Shown: positions 1 through 10,468, counted from the first letter of the stretch. The stretch: 64,000 bases of DNA from Clostridiales bacterium (GCA_019415645.1 DXYV01000002.1:1-64000); one strand, 5' to 3'. Numbers and translations are program-made. Notes: generated from the sequence alone by a model not told the origin.

Positions 1-559
1 GTTTGGAATCCAGGCAAGCGGGCGGGTCGGGCAGCAGGCCGCGCCGCAGGGCCAAGCACATGGGCTCCTGGGCGTAGACACGGCGGGCGCAGTGGAGAAA
101 GGCGCTGGGCCCTTGGAGCAGGCTGACCGCCAAGTGGATGTCCTCTGCCCGCAGAGCGTTTTCCAGGGCACGGAAATCCAGCCGGCGGATGGTGAGCCGC
201 ACCCGCCGCTGGACCTGGAGCGCGCGCAGCGCGCGTTCAAAGGCGGCGTCCAGAGACTGATCCTCCAGCAGGCCGATGCACAGCTCGCCCTCCAGCCCGT
301 CTCCAATCCGGCGGGTCTGGTCCAGCAGGCCGTCCAGATGGACCAGAAGCGGCGCCAGCCGGCGGCTGAGGTGCTCGCCCGCGGCAGTGAGCTGGAGCTG
401 ATTGCGGGTGCGCTCGAACAGAGGCGTGCCCAGTTCGCGTTCCAGCGCCGCCATCTGCCGGCTGACCGCAGGCTGGGAAAGAAACAGCCGCTGGGCGGCC
501 AGGGTAAAGCTCATGCAGCGGCATACGGTGAGAAAGGTTTTGAGTTGGGTGGTGGTCAT
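1..559 (-). CDS. LysR-family transcriptional regulator (C-terminus beyond window)
   Basis: The reading frame starts at an ATG ending at base 559 and runs off the left edge, giving about 186 residues. The N-terminus MTTTQLKTFLTVCRCMSFT followed by AAQRLFLSQPAVSRQMAALE is a typical LysR winged helix-turn-helix, and the rest is the start of the effector-binding domain. The gene is divergent from the OYE-type reductase at 732, the usual layout for a LysR protein controlling the neighbouring gene. Ligand unknown; the family is clear, the target is inferred from position only. Confidence 0.88.
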   Translation of the reverse strand, partial: MTTTQLKTFLTVCRCMSFTLAAQRLFLSQPAVSRQMAALERELGTPLFERTRNQLQLTAAGEHLSRRLAPLLVHLDGLLDQTRRIGDGLEGELCIGLLEDQSLDAAFERALRALQVQRRVRLTIRRLDFRALENALRAEDIHLAVSLLQGPSAFLHCARRVYAQEPMCLALRRGLLPDPPACLDSK

Positions 560-622
560 GGGCGGACATCTCCTCTCCTGTGGGTCTACCATACCAAAAG
601 AAGCGGAAAAAGGCAATCCCTC

Positions 623-687
623 ATGCGTTTTGGTTATGGGCAGACAGCAAAAATGCGTTTGAAGGAACCGAAGGACGGGCGTACAAT
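623..687 (+). promoter_or_regulatory. Promoter and repeated octamer upstream of the first OYE gene
   Basis: A sigma-A-like promoter TTGAAG, 17-bp spacer, TACAAT lies at 659-687, 45 bases before the start codon at 732. The octamer ATGCGTTT occurs twice (623-630 and 653-660), 30 bp apart, the second copy abutting the -35 element. Direct repeats placed like this could be contacts for the divergent LysR regulator; that role is inferred. Confidence 0.5.
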
Positions 688-731
688 AAAGCTGTCTCAA
701 TCCAGATCAAAACAGGAAAGGATGCGGTCCC

Positions 732-2729
732 ATGAAACGCTACGCCCACGTGCTGTCCCCAATCCGACTGGGGAACCTGGTGCTGAAAAGCCGATTCGTC
801 TCGGCCAATTCACTGCCCCACTTTCTCCAGGGGCCGGAGCCCTATCCCTCGGAACAGGTCATCGGCCACGTGGTGAACTGCGCCCGCAACGGCGCGGCGG
901 TGGTCACCTTCGCCGACTGGACCAACCCGGACCAGCGCCGGTCCTTCAATGAGGACGGCAAGCGCTTCCCTATGTACGACCTGAACGACCCCAGCGTGGA
1001 AAACTACCTGTGTCAGCTGGCCGACCAGGTGCACTATTACAACTCCTATCTCTCCCTGGCCCTGATGCCCTTCGCGGCGCCTGATCCGCTGTACGACGTG
1101 AACGACGAGCCGGCGGTGGATCTGACCCTGGACCCCCGCAATTTCCGGGACGGCCAGGTGGATTACAGCATCGGTCTCATGACCCGGGGCGGCGCAGCGG
1201 CCAAACAGCTGACCCAGGCCATGATTCGGGACATCATTGAGAGCCAGGCCCAGCGGGCCAAGCTCTACCAGTCCTTTGGCTTTGACATGGTCACGCTCCA
1301 CTTTGCCTACCGGGCTACTCTGTTTGGCCGTTTCCTCTCACCGCTGACCAACCGCCGCACCGACGAATACGGAGGCCCCATCGAAAACCGGGCCCGGTTC
1401 CTGCTGGAGCTGTGCGGACGAATCAAGGAGCTGTGCGGCCAGAATTTCCCCATTGAGATTCAAATCACCGCTCAAGAGGAGGGCGGCACCACGCTGGAGG
1501 ACACCATCCGTCTGGCCAAGCTGGCCGAGGGAGTGGCGGACGTGTTCCAGTTCCGGGCCTCCACCGCCAATCTGAACCACCCCACGGGCTATAATTCGGC
1601 GGTCCATAAATACGCGGTGCTGGACGAATGCGAGGCCGTGAAGGCCAGCGGCACCCGCATCCTGTGCGAGCCCATCGGCGGGTTCCAGGACCTGGACGAC
1701 GCGGAGGAAATCATTGCCTCCGGCAAAGCCGACCTGATCGGCGGCGGCCGGGCCTTTTTCGTGGACCCGGATTACTACCAGAAGGCCAAGGAGGGCCGGG
1801 GAGAGGATGTGCTGCCCTGCATCCGGTGCAACAAGTGTCATGTGCCCAGTCTCCAGGGCCGCTGGAACAGCTTTTGCAGCGTGAACCCGGAAATCGGAAT
1901 CGCCCACAAGCTGGGCCAGCTCACCCGCCCGGCGGGTCCCCGCAAGCGAGTGGCCGTTGTGGGCGGCGGTCCGGCGGGGATGCGGGCGGCGCTGTACTGC
2001 GCCCAGCGAGGTCATGCCGTGACCCTCTACGAGGCGGGCGACCGGCTGGGGGGCCAGCTGCTCCTGATGGACGCCCCCTCCTTCAAATGGCCCCTGGTCC
2101 GCTACCGGGATTACCTGATTCGCCAACTGGCCAAATCCGCTGTGGATGTACGCTTGGGGGTGAAGGCTACTCCCGAGGGCCTGGCCCCGGAGGACTATGA
2201 CGTGATCATCGCCGCCCTGGGGGCAAAGCCCAAGCTGCCTCCCATTCCCGGCGCGGAGCGCTGCCGCAGCATCTTTGAGACCTTCGGCCGCGAGGCAGAG
2301 CTGGGGGCGCGGTGCGTGGTGATCGGCGGCTCGGAATCGGGGACCGAAGCGGCCATGTACCTGGCAGAGAACGGCCACGACGTTACCATCCTCACCCGGC
2401 AGAGCGGCCTGGCGCTGGACGCCACGCCCATTCACTACCGGGAGACCATGCAGGAGTTTTATGCGGGACTGGACCGATTCCATCCTATTTTCCGCGCTAC
2501 CGCCACTCAGGTGGGAGAGGGCTTTGTGGAGTATCGGGACGAGACGGAGAGCCTGCGGCGGGTGGCGTGCGATTCCGTGGTGGCCCTGGGGGGAATGCGC
2601 CCACTCCAGACGGAGGCTATGGCCTTCGACGCCTGCGCCAGAGATTTCTATATGATCGGGGACTGCCGGCAGGTAGGCGATCTGCATACCGGCAGCCGGG
2701 CGGCCTACGCTGTGACCCACCAATTTTAA
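732..2729 (+). CDS. OYE-type NADH:flavin oxidoreductase with 4Fe-4S and FAD/NAD domains (FadH/BaiCD/BaiH type)
   Basis: 665 residues in the order of the 2,4-dienoyl-CoA reductase family: an N-terminal FMN barrel (about 1-355), a cysteine cluster CIRCNKC...C (Cys363, 366, 369, 382) for a 4Fe-4S cluster, and an FAD/NAD(P) module starting at GGGPAG (411-416). Such enzymes pass hydride from NAD(P)H through FAD, 4Fe-4S and FMN to an activated C=C bond. The signature FLSPLTNRRTDEYGG is present (201-215), but the usual H-G-x-x-G-Y-L catalytic loop reads HFAYRATLF from His190, so the tyrosine that donates a proton in E. coli FadH is missing. Substrate unknown; bile-acid, enoate and flavonoid reductases all belong to this family. 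Divergent LysR regulator upstream. Confidence 0.9.
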   Translation: MKRYAHVLSPIRLGNLVLKSRFVSANSLPHFLQGPEPYPSEQVIGHVVNCARNGAAVVTFADWTNPDQRRSFNEDGKRFPMYDLNDPSVENYLCQLADQVHYYNSYLSLALMPFAAPDPLYDVNDEPAVDLTLDPRNFRDGQVDYSIGLMTRGGAAAKQLTQAMIRDIIESQAQRAKLYQSFGFDMVTLHFAYRATLFGRFLSPLTNRRTDEYGGPIENRARFLLELCGRIKELCGQNFPIEIQITAQEEGGTTLEDTIRLAKLAEGVADVFQFRASTANLNHPTGYNSAVHKYAVLDECEAVKASGTRILCEPIGGFQDLDDAEEIIASGKADLIGGGRAFFVDPDYYQKAKEGRGEDVLPCIRCNKCHVPSLQGRWNSFCSVNPEIGIAHKLGQLTRPAGPRKRVAVVGGGPAGMRAALYCAQRGHAVTLYEAGDRLGGQLLLMDAPSFKWPLVRYRDYLIRQLAKSAVDVRLGVKATPEGLAPEDYDVIIAALGAKPKLPPIPGAERCRSIFETFGREAELGARCVVIGGSESGTEAAMYLAENGHDVTILTRQSGLALDATPIHYRETMQEFYAGLDRFHPIFRATATQVGEGFVEYRDETESLRRVACDSVVALGGMRPLQTEAMAFDACARDFYMIGDCRQVGDLHTGSRAAYAVTHQF

Positions 2730-2740
2730 GTTTGAATCGC

Positions 2741-2780
2741 AGCAGGCCCCGCCGTGTCGTTCGACACGGCGGGGCCTGCT
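2741..2780. terminator. Long perfect hairpin between convergent genes
   Basis: A 19-bp perfect stem with a two-base loop lies 12 bases after the OYE stop codon and 21 bases from the end of the convergent ABC gene. It has no clear T-run, and probably serves as a bidirectional transcription barrier. Confidence 0.65.
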
Positions 2781-2801
2781 GCATGAATCGGGGGGCGGGG
2801 G

Positions 2802-4649
2802 TCACGACGCCTCCGCATCCTCGAACTGGGAGTTATAGAGGTCGGCGTAGAAGCCGCCCTTGGCCAGCAGCTCCTCGTGGTTGCCCTGCTCCACAATGTC
2901 GCCGTCCTTCATAACCAGAATCAGGTCGGCGTCCTTGATGGTGGACAGCCGGTGGGCGATGACGAAGGAGGTGCGTCCCTTCATCAGGTTGTTCATGGCC
3001 TCCTGGATGAGATGCTCGGTGCGGGTGTCCACGCTGGAGGTGGCCTCGTCGAGAATCAAAACCTTGTTGTCGGCCAGGATGGCCCGGGCGATGGTCAGCA
3101 GCTGCTTCTGCCCCTGAGAGATGTTGGAGGCGTCCTCGTTGAGCTCCATCTGGTAGCCGCCGGGGAGGGTCTGGATAAAGTGGTGCACATGGGCCGCCTT
3201 GGCCGCGGCGATGACCTCCTCGTCGGTGGCGTCCAGCCGGCCGTAGCGGATGTTCTCCATGATCGTACCCTGGAACAGCCAGGTGTCCTGCAGCACCATG
3301 CCGAAGGCCTCCCGCAGCTCCGAGCGGTTGAAGGAGCGCACATCGTGACCGTCCAGCCGGATGGCGCCCTTGTTCACGTCGTAGAAGCGCATGAGCAGCT
3401 TGACCATGGTGGTCTTGCCCGCGCCGGTGGGGCCCACGATGGCCACCATTTTGCCCGGCTCCACCTGGGCGGAGAAGTCGTGGATGATGACCTTGTCGGG
3501 GTTGTAGCCGAACTGGACATGGTCGAACTCCACGCCGCCCTGGACGGCGGAGATGGGGGTGGGGTTGGGAACGGTCTGGTCCTCTTCCTCCTCGTCCAGG
3601 AACTCAAACACCCGCTCCGCGGCGGCCACCATGGATTGCAGCATGTTGGACACCTGGGCGATCTGGGTGACCGGCTGGGTGAACTGGCGCAGGTACTGGA
3701 TAAAGGCCTGGATGTCGCCCACGGTGATGGCGCCGGTGACCGCCAGCATGGCGCCCACCACGGCCACGGACACATAGCCCAGGTTGCCCACGAAGGTCAT
3801 GATGGGCTGCATCATGCCGGACAGGAACTGGGACAGCCAGGCGGACTTGAACAGGACCTGGTTGGTCTCGTTGAACTCCCGGATCACTTCCTCCTCCCGG
3901 TTGAAGGCCCGGACTACGTTGTGGCCGGAGTAGACCTCCTCCACCTGGCCGTTGATCTTGCCCAGGTAGCTCTGCTGGGCCACGAAATACTTCTGGCTCT
4001 TTTTGACCACCAGCAGGATAAGGCCGGCGGAGACCGGCAGAATGACCACGGCGATGAGGGTCATCAGCGGGGAGATGGTCAGCATCATCACAAACACGCC
4101 GATCAGCGTGGTGATGGAGGTGATCAGGGTGGTGACCGACTGATTGAGGGACTGGCCCAGCGTGTCCACGTCGTTGGTGATGCGGGAGAGCACCTCGCCC
4201 ACGGTGCGGGATTCGAAATACTTCATGGGCATGCGGTGAATCTTCTCCGAGATGTCCTTGCGCAGGCCGTAGCAGGTCCTTTGGGTGACGCCGCTCATCA
4301 GCCAGCCCTGAAGCAGGGAGAAGGCGGCGCTGATCAGATAGAGAATCAGCAGGGAGATCAGGATCTGCCCGATCTTGCCGAAGTCGATGGAGCCGGAGCC
4401 CTGAATCTTGGCCACCAGGCCGTTGAAAATCTCCGTGGTGGCCTGGGAGAGCACCTTGGGGCCCACGATGTTGAACACCGTGGAGCAGATGGCAAACAGA
4501 CCCACCAAAATCAGGGGGAGCTTGAAGGTGTTCATATGGGAGAGCAGCTTTTTCAGCGTGCCCTTGAAGTCCTTGGCCTTCTCCCCGGGGACGCCGGGCC
4601 CGCGGCCCATGGGCCCCCGGCGGGGGGCGTGATTGTGTTGTTCGCTCAT
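2802..4649 (-). CDS. ABC exporter half-transporter, canonical ATPase partner
   Basis: 615 residues: a six-helix exporter membrane domain (about 40-330) and a C-terminal ATPase with Walker A GPTGAGKT, signature-like NISQGQKQ and Walker B ILDEAT with the catalytic Glu. The ATG overlaps the stop of the preceding ABC gene (ATGA, 4646-4649) and has its own AGGAGG site, so the two are translationally coupled and very likely form a heterodimer. Heterodimeric exporters of the BmrCD/LmrCD kind extrude drugs, peptides or lipids, and the upstream MarR gene supports a stress or drug role. Substrate cannot be read from sequence. Confidence 0.93.
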   Translation of the reverse strand: MSEQHNHAPRRGPMGRGPGVPGEKAKDFKGTLKKLLSHMNTFKLPLILVGLFAICSTVFNIVGPKVLSQATTEIFNGLVAKIQGSGSIDFGKIGQILISLLILYLISAAFSLLQGWLMSGVTQRTCYGLRKDISEKIHRMPMKYFESRTVGEVLSRITNDVDTLGQSLNQSVTTLITSITTLIGVFVMMLTISPLMTLIAVVILPVSAGLILLVVKKSQKYFVAQQSYLGKINGQVEEVYSGHNVVRAFNREEEVIREFNETNQVLFKSAWLSQFLSGMMQPIMTFVGNLGYVSVAVVGAMLAVTGAITVGDIQAFIQYLRQFTQPVTQIAQVSNMLQSMVAAAERVFEFLDEEEEDQTVPNPTPISAVQGGVEFDHVQFGYNPDKVIIHDFSAQVEPGKMVAIVGPTGAGKTTMVKLLMRFYDVNKGAIRLDGHDVRSFNRSELREAFGMVLQDTWLFQGTIMENIRYGRLDATDEEVIAAAKAAHVHHFIQTLPGGYQMELNEDASNISQGQKQLLTIARAILADNKVLILDEATSSVDTRTEHLIQEAMNNLMKGRTSFVIAHRLSTIKDADLILVMKDGDIVEQGNHEELLAKGGFYADLYNSQFEDAEAS

Positions 4650-6790
4650 GCGCCGAACCCTCCTAACTCCGCTTCTGACAGCTGGGATCTTGCAATTTCC
4701 TGATAGGTGGGGCAGGAGGTCATCAGCTCCTCATGGGTGCCGATGCCTGCGATTTTGCCCTCGTTGAGCACGACGATCTGCTCCGCGTGCAGGATGGTGG
4801 AGATGCGCTGGGCCACGATGAGGATGGTGGCGTCGTGAATCTCCTCGTTCAGCGCCCGGCGCAGAGCCACGTCGGTTTTGTAGTCCAGGGCGGAGAAGGA
4901 ATCGTCGAACAGATAGATCTTGGGATGTTTGGCAATGGCCCGGGCGATGGACAGCCGCTGCTTCTGGCCGCCGGACACGTTGGTGCCGCCCTGGGCGATG
5001 GGGGTGTGATAGCCCTCGGGCTTGGAGTCGATGAACTCGGTGGCCTGAGCGATGGCGGCCGCCTGCTCCATATCGGAATCGGGGATGTCCTCGCCGCCGA
5101 ATTTCAGGTTGCTCTCAATGGTGCCGGAGAAGAGCACGCCCTTCTGGGGCACATAGCCCAGCAGCGCGTGGAGCTTGTGCTGGGACAGGTTGCGGATGTC
5201 CACGCCGTCGATGGTGATGCGGCCGTAGCTCACGTCAAAAAACCGGGGAATGAGGTTGAGCAGGGTGGACTTGCCGCTGCCGGTGGAGCCGATGATGGCC
5301 GTGGTCTGGCCCGGCTTGGCGGTGAAGGAGATGTGCTCCAGCACATCGGCCTGGGCGTCGGGGTAGCGGAAGGAAACGTCCTCAAAGGCTACCTCGCCCC
5401 GCCACTGTGCCGCGTCGTCCCTGGTGTTCTCCTTATCGGTAATGGCTGGCTTGGCGTCGAGCACCTCGTTGATGCGTCCGGCGGACACACCGGCCCGGGG
5501 GAGCATGATGGACACGATGGAGATCATCAGGAAAGCCATGACGATCTGCATGGTGTAGGTGATGAAGGCGATCATGTCGCCCACCTGCATGGTACCCAGG
5601 TCGATGCCGTGAGCGCCTGACCAGACAATGAGCACCGAGATGCCGTTCATAATGAGCATCATAATGGGCATCATCATGGACATGGCCCGGTTGGTGAACA
5701 GCTGGGTGCGCATCAGGTCGCGGTTGGCCACCTCGAAGCGGGCCTCCTCATGCTTCTCCCGGCTGAAGGCCCGGATTACGGGCAGACCGGTCAAGATCTC
5801 CCGGGAGACCAGGTTGACCCGGTCGATGAGGGCCTGCATCTTGCGGAACTTGGGCATGGCGACTGCCATGAGTACGATCACCAGGGCCAGCAGAACGCCT
5901 ACCGCCACGCCGATGATCCAACCCATACCGGTACGGGTGTGGGACACCCGGATGATTCCGCCGATGCCCAGAATAGGGGCGTAAATCACGATGCGCAGCA
6001 GCATGACCATGACCATCTGAATCTGCTGAATGTCGTTGGTGGACCGGGTGATCAGAGAGGCGGTGGAAAAGCGGTCGATTTCCACGTTGGAGAAATAGAC
6101 CACCTTCTGGAATACCTGGCCGCGCAGCTCCATGCCCACGGAGGCGGCCACACGGGAGGACAGCAGACCGCCCAAAATGGCGGCGGCCACCATCAGCAGG
6201 GTAAGGGCCAGCATTTTGCCGCCGGTCACCAGCAGGTAGTGCTGCTGGTAGGCGTCCAGGTCTACGCCCAGAGCCTCGTATTCAGCCTGTACATAGGTCA
6301 CGGCCATCTGGTCCACGATGGTCTGGGTGGTGGCGCCCATCTGGGACTCCGCCTCAGACACCATGGCCCGAATCTGCTCCCGGGTGAGGGCGCCGGACTC
6401 GACCAAGGCCCGCAGCTGGGCGCCGTCCATGCCCTGCTGGGGAAGGTAGGACAGCATGACCATGGGCATGCCCAGCATCGTGTCCAGCTGGGTCAGCACG
6501 TCCTCGTCCCCGGTGTTGAGAATATAGACCCCGTCCTCATCCAGCGTGTAGCTGGCGCGGAACAGGTCCTCCTCCTCGTCGGTGAGGAACAGGGCCAGTT
6601 CCTCCAGAGAATCGGAACGCAGCTGATCCGGAGTGACGCGCTCGATGCCGCCCTGCTGGATGCCAACGTCCACGATATCGGAGGTATACTGGGGCAGGGT
6701 CAGGTCACAGTACGCCTGCACCACCAGCAGGGCCACGATGACCAGGACGAGGCCGACGTGTTTTTTCAGATACTTGAGAATGTTCAGCAT
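4646..6790 (-). CDS. ABC exporter half-transporter with degenerate ATPase site and extracytoplasmic insertion
   Basis: 714 residues. After the first membrane helix there is an insertion of about 140 residues (about 40-180), predicted outside the cell, a feature of the larger subunit of BmrC-type pairs. The ATPase has Walker A GSTGSGKS and signature NVSGGQKQR, but Walker B reads YLFDDSFSALD, with Asp in the position of the catalytic Glu. One degenerate and one canonical site is the hallmark of asymmetric heterodimeric exporters, here with the 615-residue partner. The start is well defined by AAAGGAG upstream of ATG 6790 and lies inside the MarR reading frame. Confidence 0.93.
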   Translation of the reverse strand: MLNILKYLKKHVGLVLVIVALLVVQAYCDLTLPQYTSDIVDVGIQQGGIERVTPDQLRSDSLEELALFLTDEEEDLFRASYTLDEDGVYILNTGDEDVLTQLDTMLGMPMVMLSYLPQQGMDGAQLRALVESGALTREQIRAMVSEAESQMGATTQTIVDQMAVTYVQAEYEALGVDLDAYQQHYLLVTGGKMLALTLLMVAAAILGGLLSSRVAASVGMELRGQVFQKVVYFSNVEIDRFSTASLITRSTNDIQQIQMVMVMLLRIVIYAPILGIGGIIRVSHTRTGMGWIIGVAVGVLLALVIVLMAVAMPKFRKMQALIDRVNLVSREILTGLPVIRAFSREKHEEARFEVANRDLMRTQLFTNRAMSMMMPIMMLIMNGISVLIVWSGAHGIDLGTMQVGDMIAFITYTMQIVMAFLMISIVSIMLPRAGVSAGRINEVLDAKPAITDKENTRDDAAQWRGEVAFEDVSFRYPDAQADVLEHISFTAKPGQTTAIIGSTGSGKSTLLNLIPRFFDVSYGRITIDGVDIRNLSQHKLHALLGYVPQKGVLFSGTIESNLKFGGEDIPDSDMEQAAAIAQATEFIDSKPEGYHTPIAQGGTNVSGGQKQRLSIARAIAKHPKIYLFDDSFSALDYKTDVALRRALNEEIHDATILIVAQRISTILHAEQIVVLNEGKIAGIGTHEELMTSCPTYQEIARSQLSEAELGGFGA

Positions 6791-7244
6791 TGGGTTCGCT
6801 CCTTTGTTGCTCTTCCTGGATAATAGAGGCCAACCGGTTGAGATGGCCGATCAGATCGCGCATGTTATCTTCCCCCATGCGCTGGATTACGCGGGCGATG
6901 CTGTCGTTGAGCAGCGCAAACGTTTCCTCCAGGGCACGGCGTCCCTCCTCCGTCAGGATGACGCAGGTATTGCGCCGGTCAGCCCGGTCCGCCTCACGCC
7001 GCAGCAGGCCGCGCTCCTCCAAGTGGCGGAGCATGCGGGAGGCGGCAGGAGCGGAGCAGTGCATGTGCTCCGCCAACTCTGAGACATAGATTCCGGGCCT
7101 GTCAGGAAACTTGCGATGATAGCGGGAAAGCATCCCAAGCGTCATGAACTCAGCCTTGCTCAAAGGGCCGGATTCGAAAAAACGGACGTGCCCCAGGCGA
7201 TACAGAGCCTCAAACAGCTCAATGTGAAGCGGAACAGCGTTCAA
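6705..7244 (-). CDS. MarR-family transcriptional regulator
   Basis: I start it at the TTG at 7244 (protein MNAVPLHIELFEALYRLG...), because GGAGGTGAG sits just before that codon; an upstream ATG at 7262 would place this site inside the gene. The product is 179 residues with a winged helix (VSELAEHMHCSAPAASRML) and the wing RADRRNTCVILTEEGRR typical of MarR. It precedes the ABC exporter genes and overlaps the first by 86 bases, so it is likely the autoregulated repressor of this operon. The C-terminal 29 residues lie entirely within the overlap and may not be conserved. Confidence 0.88.
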   Translation of the reverse strand: MNAVPLHIELFEALYRLGHVRFFESGPLSKAEFMTLGMLSRYHRKFPDRPGIYVSELAEHMHCSAPAASRMLRHLEERGLLRREADRADRRNTCVILTEEGRRALEETFALLNDSIARVIQRMGEDNMRDLIGHLNRLASIIQEEQQRSEPNAEHSQVSEKTRRPRPGHRGPAGGAGVL

Positions 7245-7263
7245 AAACTCACCTCCAATCATT

Positions 7264-7288
7264 AACTTGGTTATTTATTAACAACGTT
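7264..7288. promoter_or_regulatory. Putative MarR operator
   Basis: Two 10-bp arms, AACTTGGTTA and TAACAACGTT, form an inverted repeat matching at 8 of 10 positions around a 5-base centre, just upstream of the marR start. The size and position fit a MarR dimer site for autorepression. Confidence 0.5.
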
Positions 7289-7420
7289 ACAAAATAATAG
7301 ACAAATCACGTGAAGAAGTCAAGAGAAGAAGCATGAACAAATTGTAACAAGTGGGGAAAATAAAATCCGCGTCCCGCTGCATCAGCAGCAGGACGCGGAA
7401 GAGAAAACCGGACGCAGGCC

Positions 7421-7624
7421 CATTATACATTAAAGCGGAACAGGACGATGTCTCCGTCCTTCATCGCGTCGCCGCAAAGTCCGCGCTGATACGGTCCCGC
7501 CTGCTGGCGAGACCTTCTCCCGCTCCCTTGCGGCTCCTTTCCCCACCGAACCCGCTTTGCTGGGCTTCGGTGGGGGACCCCATCATACATTAAAACGGAA
7601 CAGGACAATGTCGCCGTCCTTCAT
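7421..7624. repeat. Direct repeat of the ychF 3' end flanking a hairpin element (site B)
   Basis: The last 13 codons of ychF plus its stop (7581-7624) are repeated 160 bp downstream of the gene at 7421-7464 with 4 mismatches in 44; the copy still encodes MKDGDIVLFRFNV and a stop. Between the copies lies about 115 bp with a 10-bp perfect hairpin (CCCCACCGAA at 7541-7550, TTCGGTGGGG at 7566-7575) and a stretch of short GC-rich repeats. The region 7245-7582 holds no supported gene: it contains this structure and the marR operator. See sites A, C and D. Confidence 0.85.
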
Positions 7625-8683
7625 GACGTATTCCTTGCCCTCGGAGCGGACAAGGCCCTTCTCCTTGGCGGCGGTCATGGTGCCGCAGGCCACCAGGTCC
7701 TCGAAGGAGACCACCTCGGCGCGGATAAAGCCGCGTTCGAAGTCCGTGTGGATCTTGCCGGCGGCCTGGGGCGCCTTGGTGCCCTTTTTGATGGTCCAGG
7801 CCCGGCACTCGTCCTCGCCGGCGGTGAGGAAGGAGATGAGCCCCAGCAGGGCATAGCTGGCCTTGATGAGCCGGTCCAGGCCGGACTCCTCGATGCCCAG
7901 GTCCTCCAGGAACATCTTCTTGTCCTCGGGCTCCAGCTCGGCGATCTCAGCCTCCATCTTGGCGCACACGGGGAGCACCTGGGCCCCCTCGGCGGCGGCG
8001 ATCTCGGACACCACCTGGTAGTAGGGGTTGTTCTGGTAATCGGCAAAGCCGTCCTCGTCCAGGTTGGCGGCGTAGATGATGTCCTTGAGGGAGAGCAGCT
8101 CGGAGGTGGCCAGCAGCTCCTTGTCATCCTCGTCGTCCAGGCCGGCGGAGAAGGAGCGGGCGGATTTGCCGTCGTTGAGCCAGGTGTGGAGGGCCTTGAA
8201 CAGCTCCACTTCGTGGAGGAACTTCTTGTCCCCCTTGGCGGCGGTCTCCGCCTTCTTGATGCGCCGCTCCACCATCTCCATGTCGGCCATGATCAGCTCG
8301 ATGTCAATGATCTCAATGTCCCGGCGGGGGTCGGTGGAGCCCTCCACGTGGACGATGTTCTCGTCGTCAAAGCAGCGCACCACATGGACGATGGCGTCGG
8401 TGGCCCGGATGTTGGACAGGAATTTGTTGCCCAGGCCCTCGCCGTGGGAGGCGCCCTTCACCAGGCCGGCGATGTCCACGAACTCGATGACCGCGGGGGT
8501 CTTTTTCTTGGGGTGATAGAAGTCGCTGAGCCAGTCCAGCCGGTGGTCGGGGACGGCCACCACGCCCACGTTGGGGTCGATGGTGCAGAAGGGATAGTTG
8601 GCGCTCTCGGCGCCGGCGTTGGTAATGGCGTTGAACAGGGTCGATTTGCCCACGTTGGGCAGGCCCACAATGCCGAGCTTCAT
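7583..8683 (-). CDS. ychF: Obg-family ATPase YchF
   Basis: 366 residues beginning MKLGIVGLPNVGKSTLFNA with the P-loop GLPNVGKST at 6-14, further G-motifs (DPNVG, FVDIAGLVKGASHGEGLGN) and a C-terminal TGS domain ending VMKDGDIVLFRFNV. The length equals the family norm. YchF binds ATP in preference to GTP, associates with ribosomes and dampens oxidative-stress and translation-initiation pathways. Start at ATG 8683. It is transcribed away from the malic enzyme. The only oddity is downstream: a second copy of the last 13 codons (site B). Confidence 0.97.
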   Translation of the reverse strand: MKLGIVGLPNVGKSTLFNAITNAGAESANYPFCTIDPNVGVVAVPDHRLDWLSDFYHPKKKTPAVIEFVDIAGLVKGASHGEGLGNKFLSNIRATDAIVHVVRCFDDENIVHVEGSTDPRRDIEIIDIELIMADMEMVERRIKKAETAAKGDKKFLHEVELFKALHTWLNDGKSARSFSAGLDDEDDKELLATSELLSLKDIIYAANLDEDGFADYQNNPYYQVVSEIAAAEGAQVLPVCAKMEAEIAELEPEDKKMFLEDLGIEESGLDRLIKASYALLGLISFLTAGEDECRAWTIKKGTKAPQAAGKIHTDFERGFIRAEVVSFEDLVACGTMTAAKEKGLVRSEGKEYVMKDGDIVLFRFNV

Positions 8684-8845
8684 GTTGCAAAACGTCCTTT
8701 CGGTGTGTTGTCTGGTTCAATCAACCCATTATAGCGGAGAATGGGAAAAAAAACAAGGCCACCGCCGGAAAAGATTGCGGCGGGCGCGGCAAGTATGCTA
8801 TACTGGTTGCACCAAACCAAAAACCAAAACAAAGGAGAAATGAAC

Positions 8846-10015
<1,170 letters not shown>

Positions 10016-10105
10016 GCTGCGGCGGGGCGCACCCGCACCCGCGCAGCGGGTCCGCGCTCCGCGCGTACAAGCGTTTTGCGGAGCAAAACCTTGCCCCGGG
10101 CGAAT

Positions 10106-10447
10106 TCAGTTCGCCCGGGGGGAGAGGAAAGAACAGGGATCCCCACAGGGCGTAGGCCCTGTGGGGCTGTGCCCCGCGGTTGCAGCTGCGGTGGCGCAGG
10201 CGGCCCGGGATAGCGGCGTGGCCAGGATTTGAGCTGCGGCCCGGAAGGCGTAGGCCATACTGACCACGTCGGAGCAGTCGGCCAAGCGGATAGCGGCCCC
10301 CAGGACTGCCTCCCGCCGGTCCTCCGGCAGACCTTCCAGCTGAAGCTCCAGCGCGCGGTAGGCGGCCTGGTAGTCCGGATCGGAATCCGGGTCCAGGTCG
10401 CCGCGGGTCAGGGCAGATTCAAACCAGTCGCGGAAGGATGAATGCAT
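10106..10447 (-). CDS. Small hypothetical protein resembling DUF6809-type proteins, C-terminus formed by repeat
   Basis: 113 residues, MHSSFRDWFESALTRGDLDP to about residue 70 looks like a small helical protein of the kind often found beside XRE regulators in Clostridia (DUF6809-like; tentative). From about residue 70 onward the frame is antisense to the distal copy of the malic enzyme 3' end and then enters hairpin sequence, so the C-terminus (ILATPLSRAACATAAATAGH...) is repeat-derived. The start is close to and divergent from the XRE gene at 10523, sharing the operator between them. Function unknown. Confidence 0.5.
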   Translation of the reverse strand: MHSSFRDWFESALTRGDLDPDSDPDYQAAYRALELQLEGLPEDRREAVLGAAIRLADCSDVVSMAYAFRAAAQILATPLSRAACATAAATAGHSPTGPTPCGDPCSFLSPRAN

Positions 10448-10468
10448 GATCTCATCTCCGAAAATAAA

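Noticed and set aside
2877..4703. A 608-codon open frame on the plus strand through the ABC transporter gene.
   Set aside because: It is antisense to a clear ABC exporter, is rich in His/Gly/Asp as expected from the complement of GC-rich codons, and has no recognisable domain.
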